A stretch of 5,391 bases of DNA, taken from the NCBI GenBank assembly GCA_030727885.1, contig JANRAT010000172.1, positions 1 to 5,391 on the forward strand, read 5' to 3'. The stretch's first letter is position 1. Each line of letters starts with the position of its first letter. The stretch comes from Rhodospirillales bacterium. Its GTDB lineage: Bacteria; Pseudomonadota; Alphaproteobacteria; Rhodospirillales; Casp-alpha2. A program made the translations under genes and the position numbers. Positions 1 to 5,391 of the stretch are shown here, piece by piece. Below the pieces are notes generated by a model. The model saw only the letters and a program-made list of their open reading frames with translations. It was not told where the DNA came from and did not search any database.

Positions 1-1400
1 TAGACCGCACGATCAGCAATCTCCGCGATGGGTGGCGGGCAATTGCAGGGACCGGTTATGACCTGACAACGGCCATGGCGCGACCTGACTTGCCTGATTC
101 CGATCTTGAGACGCTCCGCAAGCAGATGCTGGCCTGTCTCACCAACAAAGGCGGAGAGGTTTCTGCAAGGGCCGAAGCCGCCAAGCTGGGTCAGGTTTAT
201 CTGGCGCTAGATGAAACCGGTCGCAAACGTTTCCTTACCGTCCTTGCTCGGGAATTCGATACCGATCCTGCGCAGATTGATGCCGCCATTGATGCCGTGC
301 AGTTGGCCGACGATGAAAATGATCGCCGCGATGCCGAATACCTGCTGCGCAAAGCACTGGAAGCGCCAAGAACCAAATTAATGACTCAGTTCAACGCCTT
401 GCCTGACGGGGTCAAATTCCTGGTCGACATGCGCGCCGAACTTTTAAGATTCTCCAGAGAAGATCAGGCCCTGAAGGCTTTGGAGCGTGATTTGCGCGCG
501 ATACTGATTTCCTGGTTTGATATCGATTTTCTTGAGCTGAAACAAATATCCTGGGACATCACGCCCGCGACCATTCTTGAAAAGCTGATCGAATATGAAG
601 CCGTACACGCCATTGCAGGCTGGGATGATCTTAAGAACCGGCTGGATTCCGACCGTCGCTGCTTTGCGTTTTTCCATCCGCGCATGCCCAACGAACCATT
701 GATATTTGTCGAAGTTGCGTTGGTCCACGGCATTGCCGGCAACGTACAGGAACTGCTCGACGAACATGCGCCGACGCAGAATTCCGATGAAACCGATACA
801 GCAATTTTCTATTCGATTTCCAATGCGCAGCAGGGGCTGGCCGGCATCAGTTTCGGTAACTTCCTGATCAAACGCGTTGTCAACGAACTGCGCGAGGAAT
901 TCGTCAATCTGAAAACTTTTTCCACGTTGTCGCCGATCCCGGGCTTCCGGAAATGGCTCAACGGCCTGTTTGCTGCCGGTGACCCAAAGATATTGCTGCC
1001 TGCCGAACGCAAGGCCATCAAGGAAATCAGCAAAAAGGAGACCGGCCTCAAAGGTGCCGTCAAGGAGCTGCTGCAAACCAGCGACTGGTATAAAGATCCT
1101 GTTGTCTCGGAAGCGCTGAAAGCACCTCTGATGCGGCTCTGCGCACGATATCTGGTCGAAGAAAAGCGCCGTGAAGGCCGCGCGGCTGACCCGGTTGCGA
1201 ATTTCCATCTGTCCAACGGGGCAACCATCGAGCGCCTGAATTGGCTTGGAGACACATCAAAGAACGGCATCGAGCAGTCTGCCGGCATGATGGTCAACTA
1301 CATGTATCATCTGGGTAAAATCGACGATAATCATGAAGCGTATCATTCGCGCGGCAAAGTCTCGAGTTCCAGCAGCGTTCGTGCCCTGCTGAAGGGCTAA
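1..1400 (+). CDS. Malonyl-CoA decarboxylase (MCD/MatA family), 5'-partial
   Basis: This enzyme decarboxylates malonyl-CoA to acetyl-CoA and CO2; in rhizobia the homologue is MatA of the malonate-use pathway. An ATG lies at 75, but the frame is open to the left edge (codons from base 3), and the 24 extra residues (including RTISNLRDGWRAIAG) look like MCD N-terminal sequence. The ATG also has no convincing ribosome site, so I read the gene as starting upstream. From that ATG there are 441 residues. The N-terminal half is helical. The catalytic acetyltransferase-like half follows, with CFAFFHP (196-201), AIFYSIS (243-249, holding the family's catalytic serine), FLIKRVV (263-269), TLSPIPGF (284-291) and NFHLSNGA (376-383, catalytic His378). 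A conserved NYMYHLGKI block lies near the C terminus. The C terminus is complete, without the peroxisomal SKL of the human enzyme. No signal peptide or membrane segment is visible, so it is probably cytoplasmic. Family assignment is firm; the upstream partner genes are out of view. Confidence 0.93.
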   Translation, partial: DRTISNLRDGWRAIAGTGYDLTTAMARPDLPDSDLETLRKQMLACLTNKGGEVSARAEAAKLGQVYLALDETGRKRFLTVLAREFDTDPAQIDAAIDAVQLADDENDRRDAEYLLRKALEAPRTKLMTQFNALPDGVKFLVDMRAELLRFSREDQALKALERDLRAILISWFDIDFLELKQISWDITPATILEKLIEYEAVHAIAGWDDLKNRLDSDRRCFAFFHPRMPNEPLIFVEVALVHGIAGNVQELLDEHAPTQNSDETDTAIFYSISNAQQGLAGISFGNFLIKRVVNELREEFVNLKTFSTLSPIPGFRKWLNGLFAAGDPKILLPAERKAIKEISKKETGLKGAVKELLQTSDWYKDPVVSEALKAPLMRLCARYLVEEKRREGRAADPVANFHLSNGATIERLNWLGDTSKNGIEQSAGMMVNYMYHLGKIDDNHEAYHSRGKVSSSSSVRALLKG

Positions 1401-1467
1401 TTCCCGACAGTTTTGTCATAAATTCACGGGCAAACTTGCCATATCAGAGCCTGCCAATCCCAGGCGA

Positions 1468-1495
1468 TTGACACTACAGGCGAAATAAGTAGAGT
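1468..1495 (+). promoter_or_regulatory. Candidate sigma-70 promoter of tRNA-Leu (and possibly tig)
   Basis: A perfect -35 hexamer TTGACA (1468-1473) is followed after 16 bases by TAGAGT (1490-1495), four of six matches to the -10 consensus. Transcription would begin near 1502, giving a leader of about 50 bases that RNase P would remove from the tRNA. A 6-base inverted repeat, GACACT (1470-1475) and AGTGTC (1493-1498), overlaps both boxes. The position just upstream of the tRNA supports the call; it rests on sequence match only. Confidence 0.5.
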
Positions 1496-1551
1496 GTCGC
1501 ACCGCTTCGGGGCGGGGCTGTCCTTGGAACCGCTATCCATTGAAAGCTCGG

Positions 1552-1636
1552 GCGGGCGTGGTGAAATTGGTAGACACGCAGGTTTTAGGTACCTGTGACG
1601 TAAGTCGTGGGGGTTCAAGTCCCTCCGCCCGCACCA
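1552..1636 (+). tRNA. tRNA-Leu, anticodon UAG, CCA encoded
   Basis: The full cloverleaf can be drawn. The acceptor stem is GCGGGCG (1552-1558) with CGCCCGC (1626-1632), discriminator A at 1633 and encoded CCA at 1634-1636. The D arm is GTG/CAC around a loop containing TTGG. The anticodon stem CAGGT/ACCTG encloses loop TTTAGGT, placing the anticodon TAG at 1586-1588. A long variable arm (GAC-GTAA-GTC stem-loop, about 1597-1607) marks a class II tRNA, as expected for leucine. The T arm is GGGGG-TTCAAGT-CCCTC. It decodes CUA and, through wobble at U34, probably other CUN codons. It lies 87 bases upstream of the trigger factor start, so the two may share a transcript. Confidence 0.98.
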
Positions 1637-1639
1637 GTT

Positions 1640-1649
1640 TTAGTACTAA
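1640..1649. repeat. 10-base palindrome just after the tRNA
   Basis: TTAGTACTAA is perfectly self-complementary and begins four bases after the encoded CCA. It could be a small protein-binding site or chance. It is not a terminator, since it is AT-rich and has no loop. Confidence 0.3.
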
Positions 1650-1665
1650 CCGTCCCGAATCTCAT

Positions 1666-1685
1666 GGCGCGTACTGTTTCGCGCC
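1666..1685 (+). other. GC-rich stem-loop in the tRNA-tig spacer
   Basis: GGCGCG (1666-1671) pairs perfectly with CGCGCC (1680-1685) around an 8-base loop. No run of T follows, so it does not look like an intrinsic terminator. In a joint tRNA-tig transcript it would sit in the tig leader, about 38 bases before the start codon, where it could affect stability or processing. Its function is inferred only. Confidence 0.35.
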
Positions 1686-1723
1686 CACGCAATGACGATA
1701 ATGAATGAGTGTCTGGAAATCCC

Positions 1724-3205
1724 ATGCAGGTAACTGAAATCAAATCCGAAGGTCTGAGTCGCGAATACAAGGTCGCGCTCCCGGCAAAAGAAATCGAAGA
1801 GAAGGTCGCGCATCGTCTCTCTGAAATTGCCAAAACTGCCAGCATGCCGGGCTTCCGTCCGGGCAAAGTACCGGCATCTCTGCTGCGCAAGCGCTATGGA
1901 CCGTCCATCATGGGCGAAGTTCTCGAAAGCGCAGTGAGCAGTTCTGCCGAGCAGGCGATTGCCGAAAAAGGCGTCCGCCCGGTCAGCCGTCCGGAATTTG
2001 AAGTGACGTCTTTTGAAGACGGCAAGGATCTGGAATACACGATGTCCTTCGACATCCTGCCTGAAATCTCCATACCCGATTTCAGCAAGGTCAAAATCGA
2101 ACGGATGGTTCCGAAGGTTGAGGAAAAAGACGTCGAAGAGACCCTCAAACGGATCGCTGATGCCAACAAGACGTCCGAACCGATTACCACCAAGCGTAAA
2201 ACGAAATCCGGTGACATGGTGATCATCGACTTCGTCGGCAAAATCGACGGCGAAGCCTTTGCCGGTGGTGCCGCTGAGGGTTACAGCCTGGAACTCGGTT
2301 CCGGTAATTTCATTCCCGGTTTTGAAGACCAGCTGATCGGCGTTAACGCCGGTGACGCGGTTGAAGTCAAAGTTGCTTTCCCGGCTGAATACGGTGCTGA
2401 AGCGCTGGCCGGCAAGGATGCGGTTTTCGACGTCAAGGTCAACGAGATCCACGAAACAAAGCCGTCACCGATTGATGACGATCTGGCCAAGCTGGCGGGC
2501 GCTGAAAGCCTCGACAAGCTGCGTGAGATGGTCCGGGAAGAGCAGGGACGTGAGTTCAAGGAATATGGTCGTATGCTGGTCAAGCGCCGTTTGATGGATC
2601 AGCTCGCCGACCTGGTTGAATTTGATGTGCCCCCACGGTTGTCCGATCAGGAATACAACTCGATCATTCATCAGTGGCAGCACGAACAGCATGGTTCGGA
2701 CGCCGCACATGCCGACCAGCATGATCATGAAGAAGCTCATGCCATCGAACCGGACAGCGAGCAGGTTGCGGAATTCCGCATGATCGCCAACCGTCGTGTT
2801 CGCCTTGGCCTGCTGCTGAACGAGATCGGCCGAGCCAACAACATCCAGATCGGCCAGGATGACCTCAACAAGGCCATGATCTCCGAAGCACGCAAGTATC
2901 CGGGCCAGGAACAACAGGTCATGGAATACTTCAAAAAGAATCCGCAGGCACTCGAACAGGCGGCTGCACCGATCTATGAAGACAAGATCATCGATTTCGT
3001 GCTCGAGATGGTCAAAGTCACCGACAAAACGGCAACGATGGAAGACCTGATCAAGGAAATCGAAGCCGAAAACGAAGCGCAGGAATCGAAATCCGACAAG
3101 GCCAAGCCGAAAAAGAAAGCGGCAGCCAAGGACTCCGATGGCGATAGCGACAAGAAAAAAGCCGCTCCTAAGAAAAAAGCCGCTGCCAAAAAAGACAAAG
3201 AGTGA
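1724..3205 (+). CDS. tig: Trigger factor, ribosome-associated chaperone
   Basis: The product is a ribosome-docked folding helper with peptidyl-prolyl isomerase activity, acting on nascent chains at the exit tunnel. I start at ATG 1724, because MQVTE is the usual family N terminus. A GTG at 1709 would add only five unconserved residues. A weak TGGA at 1714-1717 could be the ribosome site. The 493 residues exceed the 432 of E. coli. Domains in order: the ribosome-binding tail with signature GFRPGKVP at 43-50; an FKBP-type isomerase domain at about 160-245 (GDMVIIDFVGKIDG, then NFIPGFEDQLIG); and the helical C-terminal chaperone domain to about 450. Two additions explain the length: a histidine-rich insertion (seven His in residues 316-339) and a charged tail (455-493) with PKKKAAAK at 462-469 and again at 482-489. 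Long lysine/alanine tails are familiar in alphaproteobacterial trigger factors. It heads the cluster with clpP and clpX. Confidence 0.98.
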   Translation: MQVTEIKSEGLSREYKVALPAKEIEEKVAHRLSEIAKTASMPGFRPGKVPASLLRKRYGPSIMGEVLESAVSSSAEQAIAEKGVRPVSRPEFEVTSFEDGKDLEYTMSFDILPEISIPDFSKVKIERMVPKVEEKDVEETLKRIADANKTSEPITTKRKTKSGDMVIIDFVGKIDGEAFAGGAAEGYSLELGSGNFIPGFEDQLIGVNAGDAVEVKVAFPAEYGAEALAGKDAVFDVKVNEIHETKPSPIDDDLAKLAGAESLDKLREMVREEQGREFKEYGRMLVKRRLMDQLADLVEFDVPPRLSDQEYNSIIHQWQHEQHGSDAAHADQHDHEEAHAIEPDSEQVAEFRMIANRRVRLGLLLNEIGRANNIQIGQDDLNKAMISEARKYPGQEQQVMEYFKKNPQALEQAAAPIYEDKIIDFVLEMVKVTDKTATMEDLIKEIEAENEAQESKSDKAKPKKKAAAKDSDGDSDKKKAAPKKKAAAKKDKE

Positions 3206-3207
3206 TT

Positions 3208-3223
3208 GATCCGCGAGCGGATC
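3208..3223 (+). terminator. Stem-loop directly after tig, possible terminator
   Basis: GATCCG (3208-3213) pairs perfectly with CGGATC (3218-3223) around a 4-base loop, beginning two bases after the tig stop codon. A pyrimidine-rich stretch (TCCTTCCTG) follows, not a true T run. It may contribute to tig termination or protect the mRNA end; as an intrinsic terminator it is weak. Confidence 0.35.
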
Positions 3224-3247
3224 TCCTTCCTGCTCGCCCGGTTTGCT

Positions 3248-3288
3248 GATCCCGGAACCCTTGGTTTAATGCCTTCGGTTCCGGGAAT
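3248..3288 (+). terminator. Long inverted repeat between tig and clpP, possible terminator
   Basis: CCCGGAACC (3251-3259) and GGTTCCGGG (3277-3285) are perfect 9-base arms around a 17-base loop. The stem extends by three more pairs (GAT with ATC) past a single bulged A. It is the strongest fold in this spacer. The sequence after it, ACTTATATA, is AT-rich but has no T run. It could therefore be a Rho-type or mRNA-stabilising hairpin rather than a classic terminator. It lies about 94 bases before the clpP start. Confidence 0.45.
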
Positions 3289-3304
3289 CACTTATATACC
3301 CGGA

Positions 3305-3310
3305 TAAAAT
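3305..3310 (+). promoter_or_regulatory. Possible -10 box upstream of clpP
   Basis: TAAAAT (3305-3310) matches five of six bases of the -10 consensus. It lies about 72 bases before the clpP start and just after the inverted repeat. No good TTGACA-like -35 box sits at the right distance, and I see no convincing heat-shock (CTTGAA-type) partner. This is a weak candidate. A separate clpP promoter in this spacer is plausible from gene spacing alone. Confidence 0.25.
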
Positions 3311-3366
3311 CACATCGTCCTTGCATGCCGGAGCTTCGCAGACTATCTCGGAATGACACAAATGAT

Positions 3367-3372
3367 GAGGAG
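3367..3372 (+). promoter_or_regulatory. Ribosome binding site of clpP
   Basis: GAGGAG lies nine bases before ATG 3382. It decides the start: an in-frame ATG at 3325 would add 19 residues, but has no such site and would place this motif inside the coding region. Confidence 0.8.
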
Positions 3373-3381
3373 AGACGCGGC

Positions 3382-4011
3382 ATGTCTAACGCTATAGACA
3401 CATACATGAATACGCTGGTGCCAATGGTTGTCGAAACGACCAACCGTGGCGAGCGCGCCTATGATATCTATTCCCGCCTTCTCAAAGAACGCATCGTTTT
3501 TCTGACCGGCGCCGTGCATGACGAAGTCGCCAGCCTGATCTGCGCCCAGCTTCTATTCCTGGAATCCGAAAATCCGGACAAGGACATCTCGTTCTATATC
3601 AACTCGCCGGGTGGCGTTGTGACCGCCGGATTGGCCATTTATGATACCATGCGTTACATCCGCCCGAACGTCTCAACGGTCTGCATTGGTCAGGCCGCTT
3701 CCATGGGTTCGTTGCTGCTGTGCGCCGGTGCCAAAGGCAAACGATTCGCGTTACCGAATTCCCGGGTCATGATTCACCAGCCTTCGGGCGGGGCACAGGG
3801 TCAGGCATCCGACATCGAAATTCAGGCCCGCGAAATCCTCAAATTGCGCGAACGACTGAACAACATGTATGTCGAGCACACCGGCAACAAGCTTGATAAA
3901 ATCGAAAAGGCCGTCGACCGCGACACCTTTATGAGCGCCGATGAAGCCAAGGCTTTCGGGTTAATTGACGAGGTCGTTTTCGAACGTCCGAAGCCTGAAG
4001 GCGAAAAATAA
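3382..4011 (+). CDS. clpP: ATP-dependent Clp protease, proteolytic subunit ClpP
   Basis: This is the serine peptidase (family S14) that forms the double-heptamer chamber and cuts proteins unfolded and delivered by ClpX or ClpA in the cytoplasm. The 209-residue product is close to the E. coli length (207). The catalytic triad is complete: Ser107 in GQAASMGS, His132 in [10 protein letters not shown] and Asp181 in DRDTF. The oxyanion region INSPGG is at 74-79. NTLVPMV at 10-16 aligns with the E. coli propeptide cleavage zone, so a short propeptide (about ten residues) is probably removed by self-cleavage. ATG 3382 is chosen over ATG 3325 because of the strong ribosome site at 3367 and the usual family length. 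It lies 176 bases after tig and 147 before clpX, the expected partner. Nothing is missing or disrupted. Confidence 0.99.
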   Translation: MSNAIDTYMNTLVPMVVETTNRGERAYDIYSRLLKERIVFLTGAVHDEVASLICAQLLFLESENPDKDISFYINSPGGVVTAGLAIYDTMRYIRPNVSTVCIGQAASMGSLLLCAGAKGKRFALPNSRVMIHQPSGGAQGQASDIEIQAREILKLRERLNNMYVEHTGNKLDKIEKAVDRDTFMSADEAKAFGLIDEVVFERPKPEGEK

Positions 4012-4026
4012 CGGCTGTTTTTCTTG

Positions 4027-4045
4027 CCTGCCGGGGTCCGGCAGG
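4027..4045 (+). terminator. Perfect 8-base-pair hairpin after clpP, possible terminator or attenuator
   Basis: CCTGCCGG (4027-4034) and CCGGCAGG (4038-4045) pair fully around a GGT loop, 15 bases after the clpP stop. The T-rich stretch (TGTTTTTCTT) lies before the stem, not after it, so it is not a textbook intrinsic terminator in this direction. It may stabilise the clpP mRNA end or partly separate clpP from clpX expression. Confidence 0.45.
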
Positions 4046-4064
4046 TGAAGGCCAGGACAGCACT

Positions 4065-4074
4065 GCCGGCCGGC
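4065..4074. repeat. 10-base GC palindrome in the clpP-clpX spacer
   Basis: GCCGGCCGGC is perfectly self-complementary and is followed by CCATTTTATATT. The CTGCCGG at 4063-4069 repeats the one at 4028-4034, and both can pair with CCGGCAG at 4038-4044. The region can therefore fold in two competing ways. Confidence 0.35.
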
Positions 4075-4092
4075 CCATTTTATATTGGGGAT

Positions 4093-4121
4093 TGTACGGC
4101 CCCAGTTACGGCGGTTAACAT
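4093..4121 (+). promoter_or_regulatory. Weak candidate promoter of clpX
   Basis: TTGTAC (4093-4098) and TAACAT (4116-4121) are spaced by 17 bases, matching three and four of six consensus positions. Position and spacing suit a promoter about 38 bases ahead of the clpX start, but the match is poor and could be chance. Confidence 0.2.
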
Positions 4122-4147
4122 AACGAATCTGAGTTAGAGATCAGATC

Positions 4148-4153
4148 AAGGAG
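4148..4153 (+). promoter_or_regulatory. Ribosome binding site of clpX
   Basis: AAGGAG, nearly ideal, lies five bases before ATG 4159 and fixes the clpX start. Confidence 0.85.
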
Positions 4154-4158
4154 TCCAA

Positions 4159-5391
4159 ATGAGCAGCAAATCCGGCAGCGGTGGCGACGCCAAGAACACA
4201 CTTTACTGCTCGTTCTGTGGCAAGAGCCAACACGAAGTCCGCAAGCTGATCGCAGGTCCGACCGTATTCATCTGTGATGAATGCGTTGAGCTCTGCATGG
4301 ACATCATTCGTGAAGAACACAAAACCAATCTGGTCAAATCTGGCGAAGGCGTCCCGACGCCGATGGATATATGCCAGGTACTTGATGATTACGTGATCGG
4401 TCAAAAGCGCGCCAAACGCGTGCTGTCTGTTGCCGTCCATAACCATTACAAGCGCCTGAGCCATTCCAGCAAAACCAATGACGTAGAATTGGCCAAGTCC
4501 AACATTCTGCTGATCGGTCCGACCGGTTGCGGCAAAACCCTGCTGGCACAGACCTTGGCGCGCATCCTGGATGTGCCGTTCACGATGGCTGATGCGACGA
4601 CCCTGACCGAAGCCGGTTATGTCGGTGAAGACGTTGAAAACATCATTCTCAAACTTTTGCAGTCTGCCGATTATAATGTCGAGCGGGCGCAGCGCGGCAT
4701 TGTCTATATCGACGAAGTCGACAAGATCAGCCGCAAATCCGATAACCCGTCGATCACCCGTGACGTTTCGGGCGAAGGTGTGCAGCAGGCGCTTCTGAAG
4801 ATTATGGAAGGGACCGTTGCTTCGGTTCCGCCGCAAGGTGGCCGCAAGCATCCGCAGCAGGAATTCCTGCAGGTCGATACCACGAACATCCTGTTCATCT
4901 GTGGCGGTGCCTTTGCCGGCCTGGATAAAATCATTGCCGGTCGCGGTCGTGGCACCAACATCGGTTTCGGCGCGGATGTCCGTGGACCGGAAGATCGCCA
5001 GACCGGCGAAATTCTGGCCGAGGTCGAACCCGAAGATCTGCTGAAATTCGGCCTGATCCCGGAATTCGTCGGCCGGTTACCGGTTCTTGCGACCCTCGAA
5101 GATCTCGACGAGGAAGCACTGATCGAAATTCTGACCAAACCGAAAAACGCTCTGGTTAAACAGTACCAGCGGCTTTTCGAGATGGAAGATATTGCCCTGA
5201 CGTTCCGCGAAGAGGCACTCGAATCGGTTGCCAAGAAAGCGGTATTACGCAAAACCGGGGCTCGTGGTTTGCGCTCCATCATGGAAAACATCCTGCTCGA
5301 TACGATGTTTGATCTGCCCGGACTTGATGGGGTAGAGGAAATCGTGATCAACGAGGATACGGTCAACGATGGGGCTGCACCGATTTTCATC
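4159..5391 (+). CDS. clpX: ATP-dependent Clp protease ATP-binding subunit ClpX, 3'-partial
   Basis: ClpX is a hexameric AAA+ unfoldase that recognises degradation tags, unfolds the substrate and threads it into ClpP. The reading frame runs uninterrupted from ATG 4159 to the right edge, 411 residues. The family is usually about 420, so only the last ten or so are missing. The N-terminal zinc domain has Cys17, Cys20, Cys39 and Cys42. Then come Walker A GPTGCGKT (120-127), pore loop GYVGED (153-158), Walker [10 protein letters not shown] (181-189, Asp185 and Glu186), the RKH pore loop (229-231), the ClpP-docking IGF loop (268-270), the arginine finger Arg306 in EFVGRLP, and sensor-2 Arg369 in GARGLRS. 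All functional residues I know of are present, so it should be active and able to dock on the ClpP encoded just upstream. In this lineage lon often follows, beyond the window. Confidence 0.99.
   Translation, partial: MSSKSGSGGDAKNTLYCSFCGKSQHEVRKLIAGPTVFICDECVELCMDIIREEHKTNLVKSGEGVPTPMDICQVLDDYVIGQKRAKRVLSVAVHNHYKRLSHSSKTNDVELAKSNILLIGPTGCGKTLLAQTLARILDVPFTMADATTLTEAGYVGEDVENIILKLLQSADYNVERAQRGIVYIDEVDKISRKSDNPSITRDVSGEGVQQALLKIMEGTVASVPPQGGRKHPQQEFLQVDTTNILFICGGAFAGLDKIIAGRGRGTNIGFGADVRGPEDRQTGEILAEVEPEDLLKFGLIPEFVGRLPVLATLEDLDEEALIEILTKPKNALVKQYQRLFEMEDIALTFREEALESVAKKAVLRKTGARGLRSIMENILLDTMFDLPGLDGVEEIVINEDTVNDGAAPIFI

Noticed and set aside
444..1208. Long open frame on the - strand opposite malonyl-CoA decarboxylase
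   Set aside because: It lies wholly inside a well-conserved gene, its translation resembles no family I recognise, and it has no clear ribosome site.
1615..1650. tRNA 3' end plus palindrome as an attachment site of an integrated element
   Set aside because: There is no integrase, no repeat of the tRNA end elsewhere in the window, and the genes on both sides are ordinary core genes.
1697..1702. GATAAT as a -10 box for a separate tig promoter
   Set aside because: There is no -35 partner at 16-18 bases, and the resulting leader would be only about 15 bases long.
1709..1723. GTG start five codons upstream for trigger factor
   Set aside because: The family starts at MQVTE, and the extra residues are not conserved.
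1646..2452. 268-residue open frame on the - strand opposite the tRNA-tig spacer and tig
   Set aside because: Its composition (rich in F, R, D, G) is what antisense reading of a GC-biased gene gives, and tig on the + strand is certain.
3152..3195. A-rich runs (AAAAAAG) in the tig tail as programmed frameshift sites
   Set aside because: The runs are out of phase with the reading frame for the A-AAA-AAG heptamer, and a normal stop follows shortly.
3273..3297. Heat-shock (RpoH-type) promoter before clpP: CTTCGG followed by CTTATAT
   Set aside because: The -35 part matches only about half of CTTGAA, and the pair overlaps a hairpin arm; too weak to call.
3325..3381. Upstream in-frame ATG giving a 19-residue longer ClpP
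   Set aside because: The strong GAGGAG site at 3367 and the family length both favour ATG 3382; the extension resembles no ClpP N terminus.
4141..5390. Two overlapping - strand open frames opposite clpX
   Set aside because: They are antisense shadows; clpX accounts for the whole stretch with every motif intact.

Overview
This is a housekeeping stretch of a bacterial chromosome. It carries four protein genes and one tRNA, all on the + strand. The product types and gene order (trigger factor, ClpP, ClpX), the moderately GC-rich codon use, and trigger factor and ClpP/ClpX sequences of alphaproteobacterial character suggest an alphaproteobacterium, possibly of the Rhodospirillales type. The class is fairly secure; the order is a guess from family resemblance and was not tested.

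Layout. Positions 1-1400 hold the body and 3' end of a malonyl-CoA decarboxylase gene that starts upstream of the window. A 151-base spacer carries a good candidate sigma-70 promoter. It is followed by a tRNA-Leu with anticodon UAG and a genomically encoded CCA (1552-1636). The trigger factor gene tig starts 87 bases after the tRNA (1724-3205). Next come clpP (3382-4011) and clpX (4159 to the right edge, missing only about the last ten codons). The two spacers around clpP each contain strong inverted repeats that may end or modulate transcription. No spacer exceeds 300 bases.

How the genes work together. Trigger factor meets nascent chains at the ribosome exit tunnel. ClpX unfolds tagged or damaged proteins and feeds them into the ClpP chamber. 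The block is therefore a folding-and-degradation cluster, which in many proteobacteria continues into lon (known from the lineage, not visible here). Malonyl-CoA decarboxylase (malonyl-CoA to acetyl-CoA) has no obvious functional tie to the cluster and looks like the end of a separate transcription unit.

I found no mobile element, CRISPR array, defence system or unknown gene. The points worth a second look are modest: a histidine-rich insertion and a repeated lysine/alanine tail in trigger factor, mutually exclusive hairpins between clpP and clpX, and the close tRNA-tig linkage.
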